Of a stretch of 64,000 bases of DNA, positions 1 to 11,872 are shown piece by piece. The stretch comes from Cruorifilaria tuberocauda. Taxonomy: Eukaryota; Nematoda; Chromadorea; Rhabditida; Onchocercidae. The notes below the pieces were generated by a model that was not told the origin of the DNA, searched no databases, and worked only from the letters and a program-made list of their open reading frames with translations. Both the position numbers and the translations under genes were made by a program. Positions within the stretch are counted from its first letter, which is position 1, and each line of letters begins with the position of its first letter. The stretch lies in NCBI GenBank assembly GCA_013365365.1, contig JABVXU010000044.1, positions 124,001-188,000 on the forward strand, written 5' to 3'.

Positions 1-999
1 TGTCAATTACAATGGTTGAGGGAGCGCCTATTTCCCATTGACCTGAAAAAGCATTTGCTTACATTAGTATTCATCATTTCTCATCTACCAAATCAACTAA
101 ATACTTAAAGCTGTTTACAAACATGCAAATATCTTAAAAAAATCATGCATTTTATTATTTACATACTATAGAACCTATGTCGAAATCGGCTCACTTTAAA
201 ATGTAATTAGGCAATTACTATTGAGAACATCGTTGACTTTTTTTTTAATAAAAATGAAGCATAAAAAATGAAAATATTAGAATCCTCATACAAAAATAAA
301 TATTAATACCATTGAACTTGGCTATCGAATCTTCCACATTATCTTTTTTACCCTTCGATATGAACCATTTCCTACCAATTGCATTACGATTCGCGAACCA
401 ATCCACCAAAAGAGGTGAACCCGACACAACTGGCATTTGAAATGGCGGCGGTATGTATTCCTAAAATAATCGTTTTTCTGAGAGTCTCAAACTAAGATTT
501 CTTTACTATTTCTCACCACCAATAAGTTCATAGGAGATAGAAAATTATAAAATTAGAGACGTCAAATAATACGTCACACTTAGCACATATCGACATATGC
601 AACGCGAAATATTTTTTTTTTTGCAATTCTAGATAACAACATCAACAAAAGAAGTAAAAGAAACAGAAAACATGTACGTCAAGAATCGAGATAGTAAGTG
701 AGCACAAAGGCCAATGGAGATTATTTAAGCGATTTTTAATTCCCATTTTAACTACCGGAAATGTTAGAAACTGAACTACACTGAACAAATGACCAAAAAT
801 CAAGCACCATCTAATCTAATAATTTTTATTAAGGAATAATTATTTGCGAAATAAAACTTACAATTTTTATATTTTTCTCTTCCTTATCAAGTAGATTCCT
901 TCCATCAAAATCACTATCGCTGTTATCATCCTCGTCATGCACATCTGCTGCTAGTAACAATCCAGCTAACATACAATATAACAACCAATGTCTTTGCAT
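1..999 (-). CDS. cnx-1: Calnexin, N-terminal part (3' end outside window)
   Basis: Calnexin is the membrane-bound lectin chaperone that holds monoglucosylated glycoproteins in the ER. Three exons are visible: 862-999, 310-460 and 1-42 (continuing off the edge). Exon 1 encodes 46 residues: a signal peptide starting MQRHWLLYCMLAGLLLAADV and then an acidic stretch (HDEDDNSDSDFDG), as in animal calnexins. Exon 2 carries the start of the lectin domain, with WFANRNAIGRKWFISKGKKD and then DSIAKFNG; human calnexin has SFDRGTLSGWILSKAKKDD and DEIAKYDG here. Exon 3 continues QWEIGAPSTIVID. All joints keep frame (phase 0, then phase 1) with GT/AG sites. Calreticulin is the main alternative, but the acidic N-terminus and SKGKKD context favour calnexin. 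The Ca-binding P-domain, membrane segment and ER-retrieval tail lie outside the window. Confidence 0.88.
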
Positions 1000-1004
1000 A
1001 TTTC

Positions 1005-1012
1005 ACCTGATT
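1005..1012 (-). promoter_or_regulatory. Probable trans-splice acceptor of calnexin
   Basis: On the minus strand an ATCAG ends at 1007, seven nt upstream of the calnexin ATG, after an A/T-rich stretch. Such a short leader behind a 3' splice site is typical of spliced-leader addition in nematodes. The site is not a strong TTTCAG, so this is a moderate call. Confidence 0.45.
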
Positions 1013-4000
1013 TGTAATTTGAAATATAAGAAAATTAAGAAAGAATAAATGAGTAAAACTTTGCAACGAAGCAACGGGGTGTCAAATGAATGACAGGAGC
1101 AAACAGCTTCTCACTGCAAAGTGGGTGATAGCAATTTTGAAACAGTTGAATGAATTATTAACCAATAAAGATCCATTCAGCGATCCTTTACAGACTACAC
1201 AATCGAGAACCGTCATCAACTTTTTTGAAAAGCTTTGCGTAACTCCTCACTAGCTTACTACCGTTAGATGACGCGTATCAATGTGGCGAACAAAGAGAAA
1301 TGGCAATATATATTAAACCAGCTATTTGTATCTTTCTTTTCACCTCAGATGAACCGCTAACAACGGTAAGACATAAGTGGAATCCCAACTCAGTAACAAA
1401 CCACTGATAATGATGAGTGGACTCAGTTTGACACAGCATTGGGACAAGAGGGTTGCGTAGAGGACAACCAGCACATATACGATGTGGATAAGCTAATTAC
1501 TCTAATTCACTGAGTTATTCGAAGTCATTTCCACTAGGCTTCAGTCTTCAAAGCTTAAATTATTTATTTCTTGATAATCCGAACTTCGAAGGATTTACAC
1601 CAAGAAAAATGCCAGATATGGAAGACAGCTTATTACGTTGTCTCCAATAATTTACGAGAAACTAAAAAGTTTGAATGAACAATACGTAGCAGTGGTTCAT
1701 CACCACGTGCAATAATATTCAGAACAACAGAGTTTAATTTTCCGGAAAATTTTAGTTTCATTTTTATATACTAATAAAAACCGCACACCAATCGAAGAAA
1801 TTTAGGAAACAAATGAACTTAAAAAAGCAAAAAACACCAAACAATAACACTTGCAATAAGCATAAAAGATATATGTATTTCTTGAAACATGTGGGAAGAT
1901 CAGAATTTGGGAAAATAAACAATAACTCATACAGAAAATCGAAAAAGTAGCACAATGTTTGGCACACAAATCTGCGTCGCCTGTGTGCGTAAACAGTGCT
2001 TTCCAATAACTGATAGCAAAACATACTTAAAAAGCTGGATAAAAATATCTTAACGAGTGGGAACATTAATTGGCACTGCACAGAGATTCTCCATACACAG
2101 AAAGACAAAGCTTTGGGAGAAATCTATACACAAGCACTACAAGCATTTCTCAAGCTTATAGTATTCGAAATTTGTGCCCGCAAACTAGTAATTTTCCTGG
2201 CTTTGCGCCCTACAGTCTGCAGACCTAATCCTTGCCATGTGTTCTACTCAATTTCTTTGCTTTATATTTAATTGAACAAAAAAAAAATTGAAAATTATTT
2301 CGTTCCCCTAAAACCCGAAAGCATAGGAAAAAGCTCCTCTTCATACACAGAAATGCCAACTATCACAATCGAATAATAAAATCTGTTATGTTATTCAAAT
2401 AATGCAAATGCTTCTAAAAACTGCAGACTGTGCGCATGCTGTTTACAAATAAATTTGAAAAATGCATTTCTTTTAAAATTCTAAAATTTCTAAAAACTTG
2501 AATCCATAATAAATCCTAAACCACTTGCAAACATAATATACGGAAAAAACAAACATTAAGCAAAATTGCAAAATTGCCACAGAGTACCCGTTAACCCTTA
2601 CAATCCAAAACCACATTTCTATTTTTGCATTTGGGTATATCTTGAAATTGCACAAACTCATACGAAAATATCCCGTATTATCGATTAAGGAACTCAAGAA
2701 CGATTAAGGAACCAACAATTGTATGGTAGCAAAGTTTCAGCGCTCTATAGGCAAACACTATTTATTCAAAATATAAACACTGAACCTAAAATTTCTTGTG
2801 ACGATGACTAGTACAGACCCAAATACAAGTCTTACCGTTACAAACACGTGAAATACAATAAAACGAACAAAAATCATCCACATAGAGAAAAGAAATATTT
2901 AAATCAAAACAAAAAGATTCTTGACTCAAACAGAATGAGACATACCTCCTCCGTAAAAATACCTTTAATAAACAGAGTGAGCAGTACATCACTACTGAAA
3001 CATACAAGCGATAGATTTCGAACTAACTAGAAAACGTTTCAATTCAAAATTCTTAATTCTCCTTTCCATTCCCTTTGTTCACACTTTTGGGTACAATGAT
3101 AAGCATAAGCTTTCATCGTATTCGAATATTTTTTTTATGCAAATGCCTTCCGGATCAGTAACTTATTCATTATGAAAAATCTGAAAATTCGACTTTTTGA
3201 GAACGAAGCAAAAAAGTCAGCGAGCTCTCCCTAATAACGAGAAAAACTAAATCCTCAAAAAATTAGAAATAAATACGGAATAACCATTTGATAAGTCATT
3301 ATTGTAACGAAATTTCCATTTGTAAAACTTATAGAATTATCCGTTATTTGAATTAACCTCCTTAATATCGGCAAACTGCATCACAGTAAAACTGCACATT
3401 AAAATACCGGCAAAGCAACATCACTTAAAAATAGAATACGATAGATTTAGCTTCACTTAGAACTGAAAAAAATACAGACATCTAAAAAATAAATGGAAAA
3501 TAAAATTTAATACTAATGTCAAAAAGACGACAAAAATAAACGGAAAGACAATTAGACTATTCATTCAGAACCAAGTTACAACACAAACAAGAATTTGTTC
3601 ACAAAGTCTACTCGAATTTCAATGCAACTGAACAGCAGGAAGTATTGTATATTTTGATAAATTCCCTATACTTATTTATCTCTATGTCAGAAAATTCTTT
3701 GCTGCCAGAATTATCTTAACAAAAAAAGAGAGAAACGTGTTGTAAGTTATTTTTGCTCAAAGCACGCCGCAATGTTTTGTAAAACGCTACGTGGAAAATA
3801 ACGCATAATGTTGTTAATAAGACAAAATTTTCGTTGAGAACATCTATGAGACGATCAAATTTGGCAAATCAAAAAGCGGCAAAGCTAATTTCTGAGCAGA
3901 AGTGGAGAGGCGCAAGAAAATCGAACAAGGTAGAGAAGCTTATATTTGTATTAAATATTGACACATTATCATTATAATTTTAAAGAGTGAAAACATGACA

Positions 4001-4586
4001 AAATAAAGCAACCAAACATTCGTTGACAACAATATGAAATATATCCACGCTTCATCTGTAAAATACGTCAAATAAAAAAAAACTTGAAGAATTAAATAAA
4101 TCTAAAAACAAAATATTAAAGTATACAAAACCCATAAATAAAGTGGCAAGTTGAATTAAAAAAATTATTTTCATATAAAAAAGCAACTTGAATTGATAAA
4201 TAAACCAGAAACAAGCAAACAATAAACTACAATTTTTCAAAAAACTGTAAATTTCATGTCTCAGTAGTAAGAAAAAAAACGCACCAATAAATGAATAAAT
4301 ATATTACTAATTAACTACAAGTACACATACAGCAAATGGAGATGCGAGCACTAAGCAAAGATTTGCAAAGAAAAGGGAGTACCTGGAACAGCTATTTTCA
4401 ATATACGATATAATTTCTTAATATTACAGAAAGTGCATCAAAAAAGGAACTTTAATATATCTTTCCACATGATATTTACCGTTAAAACTATAGAAATCTC
4501 ACGCAAAAATGATAAATTCATACTAAATTTTCAACTCACCTGTTAATATTATAACAAATAACAATAAGCTCTTTAAACAAAAGACG
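1013..4586. other. Intergenic region between calnexin and PAN3
   Basis: About 3.6 kb without a supportable gene. The open frames here are Phe/Tyr/Cys-rich or Lys/Asn-rich, lack splice-site support and look like A+T-rich noise. The right part (from about 4586 leftward) is the PAN3 3' flank and the left part is the calnexin promoter. A TGACGCGT motif near 1269 and a CACGTG near 1704 are the only regulatory-looking words noticed. Confidence 0.6.
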
Positions 4587-7500
4587 TTAGGGATGACCAA
4601 CTACTGGTAACAATGGATTTGGTATTGATGGTGGTCGATTTTGCAGCTCACTGAAAGCATTTTCCAGACATCGCCGTAAATCCGTGTACGATACTACAAG
4701 CACATTTTCACCATCACGTGAAACCAACTGAATTTTTTCGTTGACACCAGCGTCTAGCTGAAAACAATTTTTTCTCAAAAAATTTACCACCTTGAATAAT
4801 TAAAAGTAAATGAAGTAGAGACTATTGAAAATTAAGCAGTAATTGGTAAATTTTCAAAAAAGCTGCAAAAGCAAAAATAATAAAAAATAATGGAGTAATA
4901 AATCGCAATCAGTTTAATCTTCTTAGGAAGTTATTTCTCAAACAATAACAGCTAACTTAAGTCATGAAATAACAGACCTGTCAATAACTGAGATATGATT
5001 AAAACTGAATACATGCATTGATACTATATCGTAAAAAGTGTAAATAAATTACTAGCAGGATAACTGCTGGATAATAAAATCTTGAAATTCCTGCAGTTTT
5101 TCTAGCACCACTAAAACCAATGCCTATTAAATGAAAGTTGAGAACGATAACCTTATTCAAGGAAGTGACGATATGTGCCATATCAATCCACGGTTTGCCA
5201 GTTTCAGTTATTTGATGAAACAAGTAGTCTCGGAATAGCTTCAACAAATACCGATCACCCGTCTCGCTCCATGACATGTCCATTTGAAACCTGAATTCAA
5301 ACATCGTGCAATATCAGTCGAGAATCATTTCACAGGATTTTGATACCTATCAATATTAATCACTTTCAAAGCGCTCCAACCAACATACTAGAATAAATAC
5401 ATTAAAAATTTCTAATATTTGATCATTTCGGCCAAGATGATTTGAGATTTTCATCCGCTAAGAAATATTTTATTCAAAAAATTAGATGAAATCATTCCGG
5501 AATACGAAAAAAGAACTCACTCCGCTCGCTCGGTAATAGTATTTAATTTACACAGCAACCGGAACAAACGACCATTTTCTAATTCCTTCGATAATTCGTT
5601 TTCCAAAAGGTCATTCTTCATTTGAGTCGTTTCAAGCTGTGCATAGAAACGAGCACCAATCATTGGCATAACTTCGTTGATAGAATGTGGACGCTGAGTT
5701 GAAGCTTGCAACAAAAGCCTGAAAGTATGCTTAATATCTCAAATCCTATAGTTTGTTTATAAGGAACGGCACTATCGGTAACCAAACCTTAAAAATTTAT
5801 CAGATATCTATCGAGGAATGATAAATTAAATCACACTTTTTTTTCAGTTTCAATTACCACTACCAAAAAGAACGGAAAAATAAGACAATATCAATGTACG
5901 ACACAGTATCATACGTGATAATGTTTTTTAAGTCGGTGGTACATTGCTGATTAATAATGCTTATGCTGTTACTGATATTTTCTCGACGTATAGCATGCAG
6001 CGAACCCATTGCTAATGCAATCAACACACGACCAAGACCATTTAAATCATCTTGCTGAAAAGATAATTCCTACCAGTATTTACTTCAATCATTGCTTATT
6101 TACATCATTCTAGAATGATCAAAACGACAATCCTTTCACATTTGTATCAGTCATTAGTGCTTTATTTGTATCATAATCAAGAGTCGATAGATCAGCTCAC
6201 TTGATATAGCTGTATAGTATGATCATTTCCAGGATTGATAACGTCCAGAACACCACAGCTGCTCAACATCACTCTGAAATGTATGAAGCAAAAATGATTG
6301 GTTAGCAAATTATAAATTCGAAACGACTGCAAACTCCAGCAATGGATATTTGGGCTTCGCATTTTGAGGACTTTGAAACATTCATCATGTTACAATTTTA
6401 TTCTTTAAAAAACAACAGCAACCTAATGAAATGGTTACCACAATATAAATTTCTTTATTTCATGCATTGGTTTTTATTCTCAAGCGTATTGTCCTGAATT
6501 TATGATGATATGACACCTAATGTAAATAATGCATGGTACTAAATCGTATATTGGAAGACAAAAATTGATAAATACTTGCTTGGTTTTATCAAAAACAATG
6601 ATTTTTGATGGATCAACAGTTCGTGCAGCCATACCAGCGGAATGTATGGCTCTAAGGGCCGATGATAATTGAACAATATAGGACCACATTAAAGATTCTT
6701 GAACCACTGGACCACCCCCAGACAGATTTGCAACTGGTCCTAGTTTTGAAGAACCTGCATAAGAATATATATTCAACAGTGTGTTAAAGTAACAGATAAA
6801 TTTTGTAGAACTGTTTTAGAGAAAAGTTCACTGTAAGTCCGATGTATCTTACAAATAATATGTATCTCTCATACCATTAAGTCGATTGTTCAGATGTCGA
6901 TTTTTCAACGTTTCGGAGAGAGGGTGGTAATCATAAGCAAATATCAGAGCTGAAATTTGCACTAATTTTTTCCTCTTGCATAGTTTCTCTCATTTCTAAT
7001 ATTATTACTAAGCAAAATTGAAAAGTGAAAAAATAAGGTTTTTTGGATGTTTTCCCTAAGTTATGAATAAATTCAGATATAATATATATAATATAGAAAA
7101 ATATATGAATATCTTCCATGGAAAAAAGAAGGTTATCTTAAGTTTGTTACATTTTAACGAAATACTTTATTTCTTATCTCTTTTATACTAAAATATCACT
7201 AAAAAGATGAATTATTTCTTGTCATATGTGCACTGAAAAAAGAGGAAACTTACAATGATCGCCAAAGTGACGAGTTTGTATAACATCTCGCAGCTGCACA
7301 ACATTTACATGCATTAATTTTTTCCAGTTATCAGCTAATGACAATTGTTTCATTGTATTGACTCGAAAATCTGAAAAAAGCAAGATAAATGACATTAGAA
7401 GTGGAAAAATTTGAAACGAAATGATACCTACTTGTTTCGACTGATATCAGCATGCTCACCTCTGAATTGATTCACTAAATGAAATTAGCACACTTAATAA

Positions 7501-10064
7501 CTCATCTTGCCATTTATTTAATTCTTTACGAAACTAAAAAAATTAAGTAAAGCCTCCTCTATCTTTTATAATTATTCATAATTATTTTTTTTACATAATC
7601 ATTAAGCTTACTATGAATTCGTCTTAAACAGTACGGCATGCCATCGCGTCCATTGATTGCTTTGTAAACTGTTGTTACATGCGACCCGATGATTCCACGT
7701 TCCATATGCCCGCCTATAAATTTGACATTTTCAAGTGGAACAAGATTCTGGAAATATTCGACATTTTGCGGGATATCAGGATAAAGAGATGGTTCTGCGC
7801 GACACTGTATGGCAAGCTGTCGTTGCAGTAGCTCCTGAAATAGAATTTCAAAAATGCATACATTAACAATTATACACAGGTAAGCCAATAGAAACTGAAT
7901 GCAAAATGAAAATATATGCAATGTTTTGCTATAAATTTAGTACCATTTTTAGCTCAGGTGGTGTGAAATATGAAAGTCCTCGAGGAGGTTTGTATTTGCC
8001 AATATGTGGCAATGGACCATGATAGACAAAATTACCATTTGTGGTCTGTAAAAACCATTAGAATGAAAAGAAAAATAAGACAAACATACCAAATAACAAT
8101 ATTAATGTTTTGGATTTTCGAATTTAAAATAAAACAAAGTTGTATAGTAAAAACAATACTTTTTGAATTTTTTTCACTGAATGCAATAAAATCTCTTGTA
8201 ACAGACTGCAGTAAGGATGTAATAAATTACAACGAATGTGGAATACACGAGATTACAATAAAAAATTTTCGATATCCATCAATTACATATATTTTGTATG
8301 ATTTAAGATTTACATCTCCGCTTCTCTTATAGTCTATAGTTAATAAACTTCGTAAATATTCATAGTAAGCTTAATTAATATGAATATATCTAAACACTTG
8401 TTTACTTTTTCAAATTATATTATCGATTAAATAATTTGAAACTGAAATAATTCACCACATATATGCGATCGTCTTTCTGTGGAATAGAAGACTGTCCATC
8501 AACAACAGTGGAACTTGTTGTAGTTGGTGTGAAAAAATAGGTTGTTCCACCAAAATTTTCTTGCTAGAAAATATCCGAAATGAACCTGTGTTTTTATTCT
8601 TTTTGAGCGCAATTTCTTTCAAAAGAAAACAAACCATATAATTTGTAGCTGAACCACAACTTTCCTGGCTTATATGACTGCTTGGTCTCATTGGATCGTG
8701 CATTATCGGAGAGGCAGTCAAACCTTGTGTTACATTAGCTCAAAAAATAAATATAGGAATAAAAAAGAAAAAAAACATTAAAAACAATCAATTCAATACT
8801 TTCAAATGAGCATATGGAAATAAAGGAAATGCTATGGTGGTTAACAGTCAAATTTTCCTTTGATCTATAATCTTGAGTGTATAAATAAATGCGCACTACA
8901 TGCTTCAATTTACTTCCCGATACTTCCAATATAGATGACTGATTGTGAAAATTATGAATATGGATGAAATAAATCACCGTCCAAATAAGTTATTCCTTTA
9001 GAAAGTATATACTAATAAAGTCTATGAATCATAATTACAACTTCCTGAGTCAAACTGAAAAAAAACTTACAGTAGTTAAGCGATCGTTGCGATGATGTTG
9101 GAAAACCATAAGGCATAGCTGGTAAAGATGGATTTTCTTTTTCATCACTCAATCCCATTGCCGCAAAAGATGATGTAAAATGCGGTAGCTATAAAATTAC
9201 TTCAAAAAATAAGTTCATCCTACAAGATATTATCATATCTTCAAAAATAAAATCTAATATGTTCATATTCAGAAAAAAAAATCCCAGAAAATTACAACCA
9301 TTTTGCATAATAAAACTGAGTCAAAGGTAAATGCATCTTGAATTATCTTTTAACATTTAGCTGTCAATGTTTTTATCTTTATTTCTTTGGCAATACTGCA
9401 ACATCATACAATTAGTTTTTCTTGTATTTATAACTCCGAAGATCGGCATTATGCCAATTAATTGAAATAATTCACTGAAACTTCTCAAGTTGGATTCATT
9501 GAATTAAATTTATGTCGCATTTGCAGCATTATATTAAGTAAGTGATATCGTTACAGATAGAAGAAATAATAAAGATATAACCAACATTATTGGAATGCGA
9601 AGCAGGATGACTGTTGAAGGCATAAGGACTCGCTACTGTCGTTTGATTTGGTGGCATTCCTACGAAAATTTACAGTAATCTATCAAAAAGATAACACTAC
9701 ATATGGTAAACAAATATGGGGAATATGGGAATATGGTAGACAAAAAGTTGCTTTGGTTCTCGGCTTATTTATATAATTGCTTCACTCACTTTTACAGCCT
9801 TATCTTGCTAAAAGAAACATCCGATGATTTTCGTCAGTTACTTAACTGCACTCAATCACGCCTTCTCTTGATGTTTTTGTTAAGCGTTTGTAATTTGAAA
9901 ATGTTAATGAAACTCTTACGGTTGGTCCAAGTAGAAGGTCGCGGTACTTGCTGGGTGCTGTTTCCATGCAGATATTGTGCCAGACGTGAACCCGGAGGCG
10001 GTGGGTGCTGCTCATAACTGAGAAACAAATCAGAGCCAGCGCCGCTTCCACTTCCACTTTGCAT
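4587..10064 (-). CDS. panl-3: PAN3, subunit of the PAN2-PAN3 deadenylase
   Basis: PAN3 is the adaptor that brings the PAN2 nuclease to poly(A)-binding protein for the first phase of mRNA poly(A) shortening. Exons (5' to 3'): 10064-9920, 9659-9586, 9188-9071, 8723-8635, 8563-8459, 8045-7944, 7834-7612, 7370-7254, 6949-6875, 6754-6580, 6273-6201, 6054-5915, 5718-5521, 5290-5152, 4757-4587; 647 residues. The N-terminus is low-complexity ([16 protein letters not shown]), then GGTTYFF as in other PAN3 proteins. The pseudokinase follows ([47 protein letters not shown]), then the coiled coil ([20 protein letters not shown]) and the C-terminal knob ([35 protein letters not shown]). No CCCH zinc finger precedes the start, as in the short animal forms. 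The intron after 6580 uses a GC donor; only that joint keeps frame. Start chosen at the first ATG, 3 nt after an ATTCAG acceptor. Divergent from anillin. Confidence 0.95.
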
Positions 10065-10072
10065 CACTGAAT
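10065..10072 (-). promoter_or_regulatory. Probable trans-splice acceptor of PAN3
   Basis: ATTCAG on the minus strand ends at 10067, leaving only TG before the ATG at 10064. This suggests a leader-spliced mRNA with a 2-nt native 5' UTR. A further upstream coding exon joined here cannot be excluded. Confidence 0.5.
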
Positions 10073-11872
10073 CATTCGATGCTCAAAAGAAAGCCTAATG
10101 CTATCAGTCACGTGCTTAATATTGGAACCAATGAAATCATGGATTTTCAGGAAGGATCGAAAAGAGAATCTAAATGCTCTCACATTTCCCTGCCCGTTGA
10201 TTCAGCAGAAATCTCATTAGATCATATAAGGTACTAGATGACTGGTTGCGGTTGCCGCATCCCGGAGATTAAATCCTTTATAACACAGTTGTCTCACAAA
10301 ACATTCTAGAAATGAGTACTGTCCTATAATACCTCGTCAGAAAGTTTTTATATTCATTAAAGTTCCAAACTAAAAGCAAGATTATTCACCTTAATGATGC
10401 CACTCATAGGAAAACCTAGCCTGTACACCCACAAGCAGATACAGAACGTCAGATACTAATGACATAAAGCTATACTAATGAAGCTTAATTTCATGCGGTC
10501 CGTCATTCCTTCTTTCTAAGGCACTCAACGAAAATGCCTTGGAAATTGTGATATGAAATTGCAGAACTGCTCGGTAGTTACAAGAAACTATAGATAAACA
10601 ATTCAAGTAGCTGACTCAACAAACAATTCATAATAGTACTCCTTTTCTCTTCTTTTCTTCACATCCTCTCTCTCTTGCCGCTCTCCCAAAGAGCTGCGGA
10701 AAATTGGAAATAATGGAAAACTATATAGGATAGTTGAATATGGAAATGGTCTCTTCGTGGTAAAGTTAAGTGGTTCCATCCATGCTAATTCATTAACATA
10801 AATCAGTTCTCAAGTCGTGCCACTACCTTCCCTGCTCAATTATGCCGATATGGACTAAATGATTGCATACCGGACCCAAAGAGCGATATATTTCGAATTT
10901 GAAACGGGCGGGATATACAGGAATTGCTGTACCAATCGATGAATTCGCTAATCAATTTTGGGTCACTTGCTTTTCTAATTAATTATGTCTTTGGGATTTC
11001 CAAAATTTCTAATTGCAACTTCGAATTCGTAATTTGTTAAATTTCTTGTATTCCTTATGATGAACCAAAAGAAAATGTTGACAAATTGTACATACTTGCA
11101 CATACTTTTGCTGCACGTACTTATACATACTAACATCTCATAAGCAGTGAGCTTACTTTACTACGAGCTTGCTATCTTCTGGATGTCCAATTCGTTTGAA
11201 CAGCCATGAAATATTACACTTTTTTCAATTGTTTACTCGTGACCTGTGGCTTTCATTGGCTTTAATAAAACTCGTAGTAACTGAGATGGATTGATCTGCA
11301 TCATTATTACATTTATTTCGAATTCCAAAAAAATCGAGTGATTATAAGGAAAGGAAAGAAATGTAGATGGAAATGGAAGCAAAGGTTGGGGATTATAATG
11401 AAAAACTACTGATTCGTCTTGATTGCTCGAAATTAAAAGACCTTTATGCAGGTATTGCATTCTAACCCCTTAGTTAACTAATATTTGTGTCCCATTTTGA
11501 CGTATACATTACAGATAAGAATCCGTTCAACTATTAATAATAGTAATTGATATAGACAATACGATTAGCCAAAGTCGTGATAGCGTAATAATACCCAAGA
11601 CTATACATAATCTCGGTAGGACATAACGAAGCTTAACTATAATATGATTCATTGAAGAAAATTTTACTCAGAGTGACTCACAGAATAATCAAATTCCATC
11701 ATTATTCTGTGTCATTAAAACTTATGAATGCTGAAGTAAATATGTATTAAGCCCTTCGCAGTCATTTTGTCGAAATATCAGACGCTGCAATTATAAAATC
11801 TTTTCCTTATATACTTTCAAATTTGCAGACTAAACGATATATTTAACAGCGAAGATTAAACGTCAATAAAGT
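10073..11872. other. Divergent promoter region between PAN3 and anillin
   Basis: About 1.8 kb. The open frame at 11233-11460 (-) lacks splice support and family resemblance. A pyrimidine-rich stretch lies at about 10640-10690. A TTTGCAG at 11822-11828, 45 nt before the anillin ATG, may be the leader acceptor of that gene. Nothing else was recognised. Confidence 0.5.

Noticed and set aside
1764..2108. 114-codon minus-strand frame upstream of calnexin
   Set aside because: Phe/Cys/Leu-rich composition of A+T-rich noise; no splice sites and no resemblance to a protein family.
9842..10057. Second minus-strand frame over PAN3 exon 1
   Set aside because: It is the +1 shadow of exon 1; only the frame with GSGSGAGSD joins the next exon in phase and leads to the PAN3 core.
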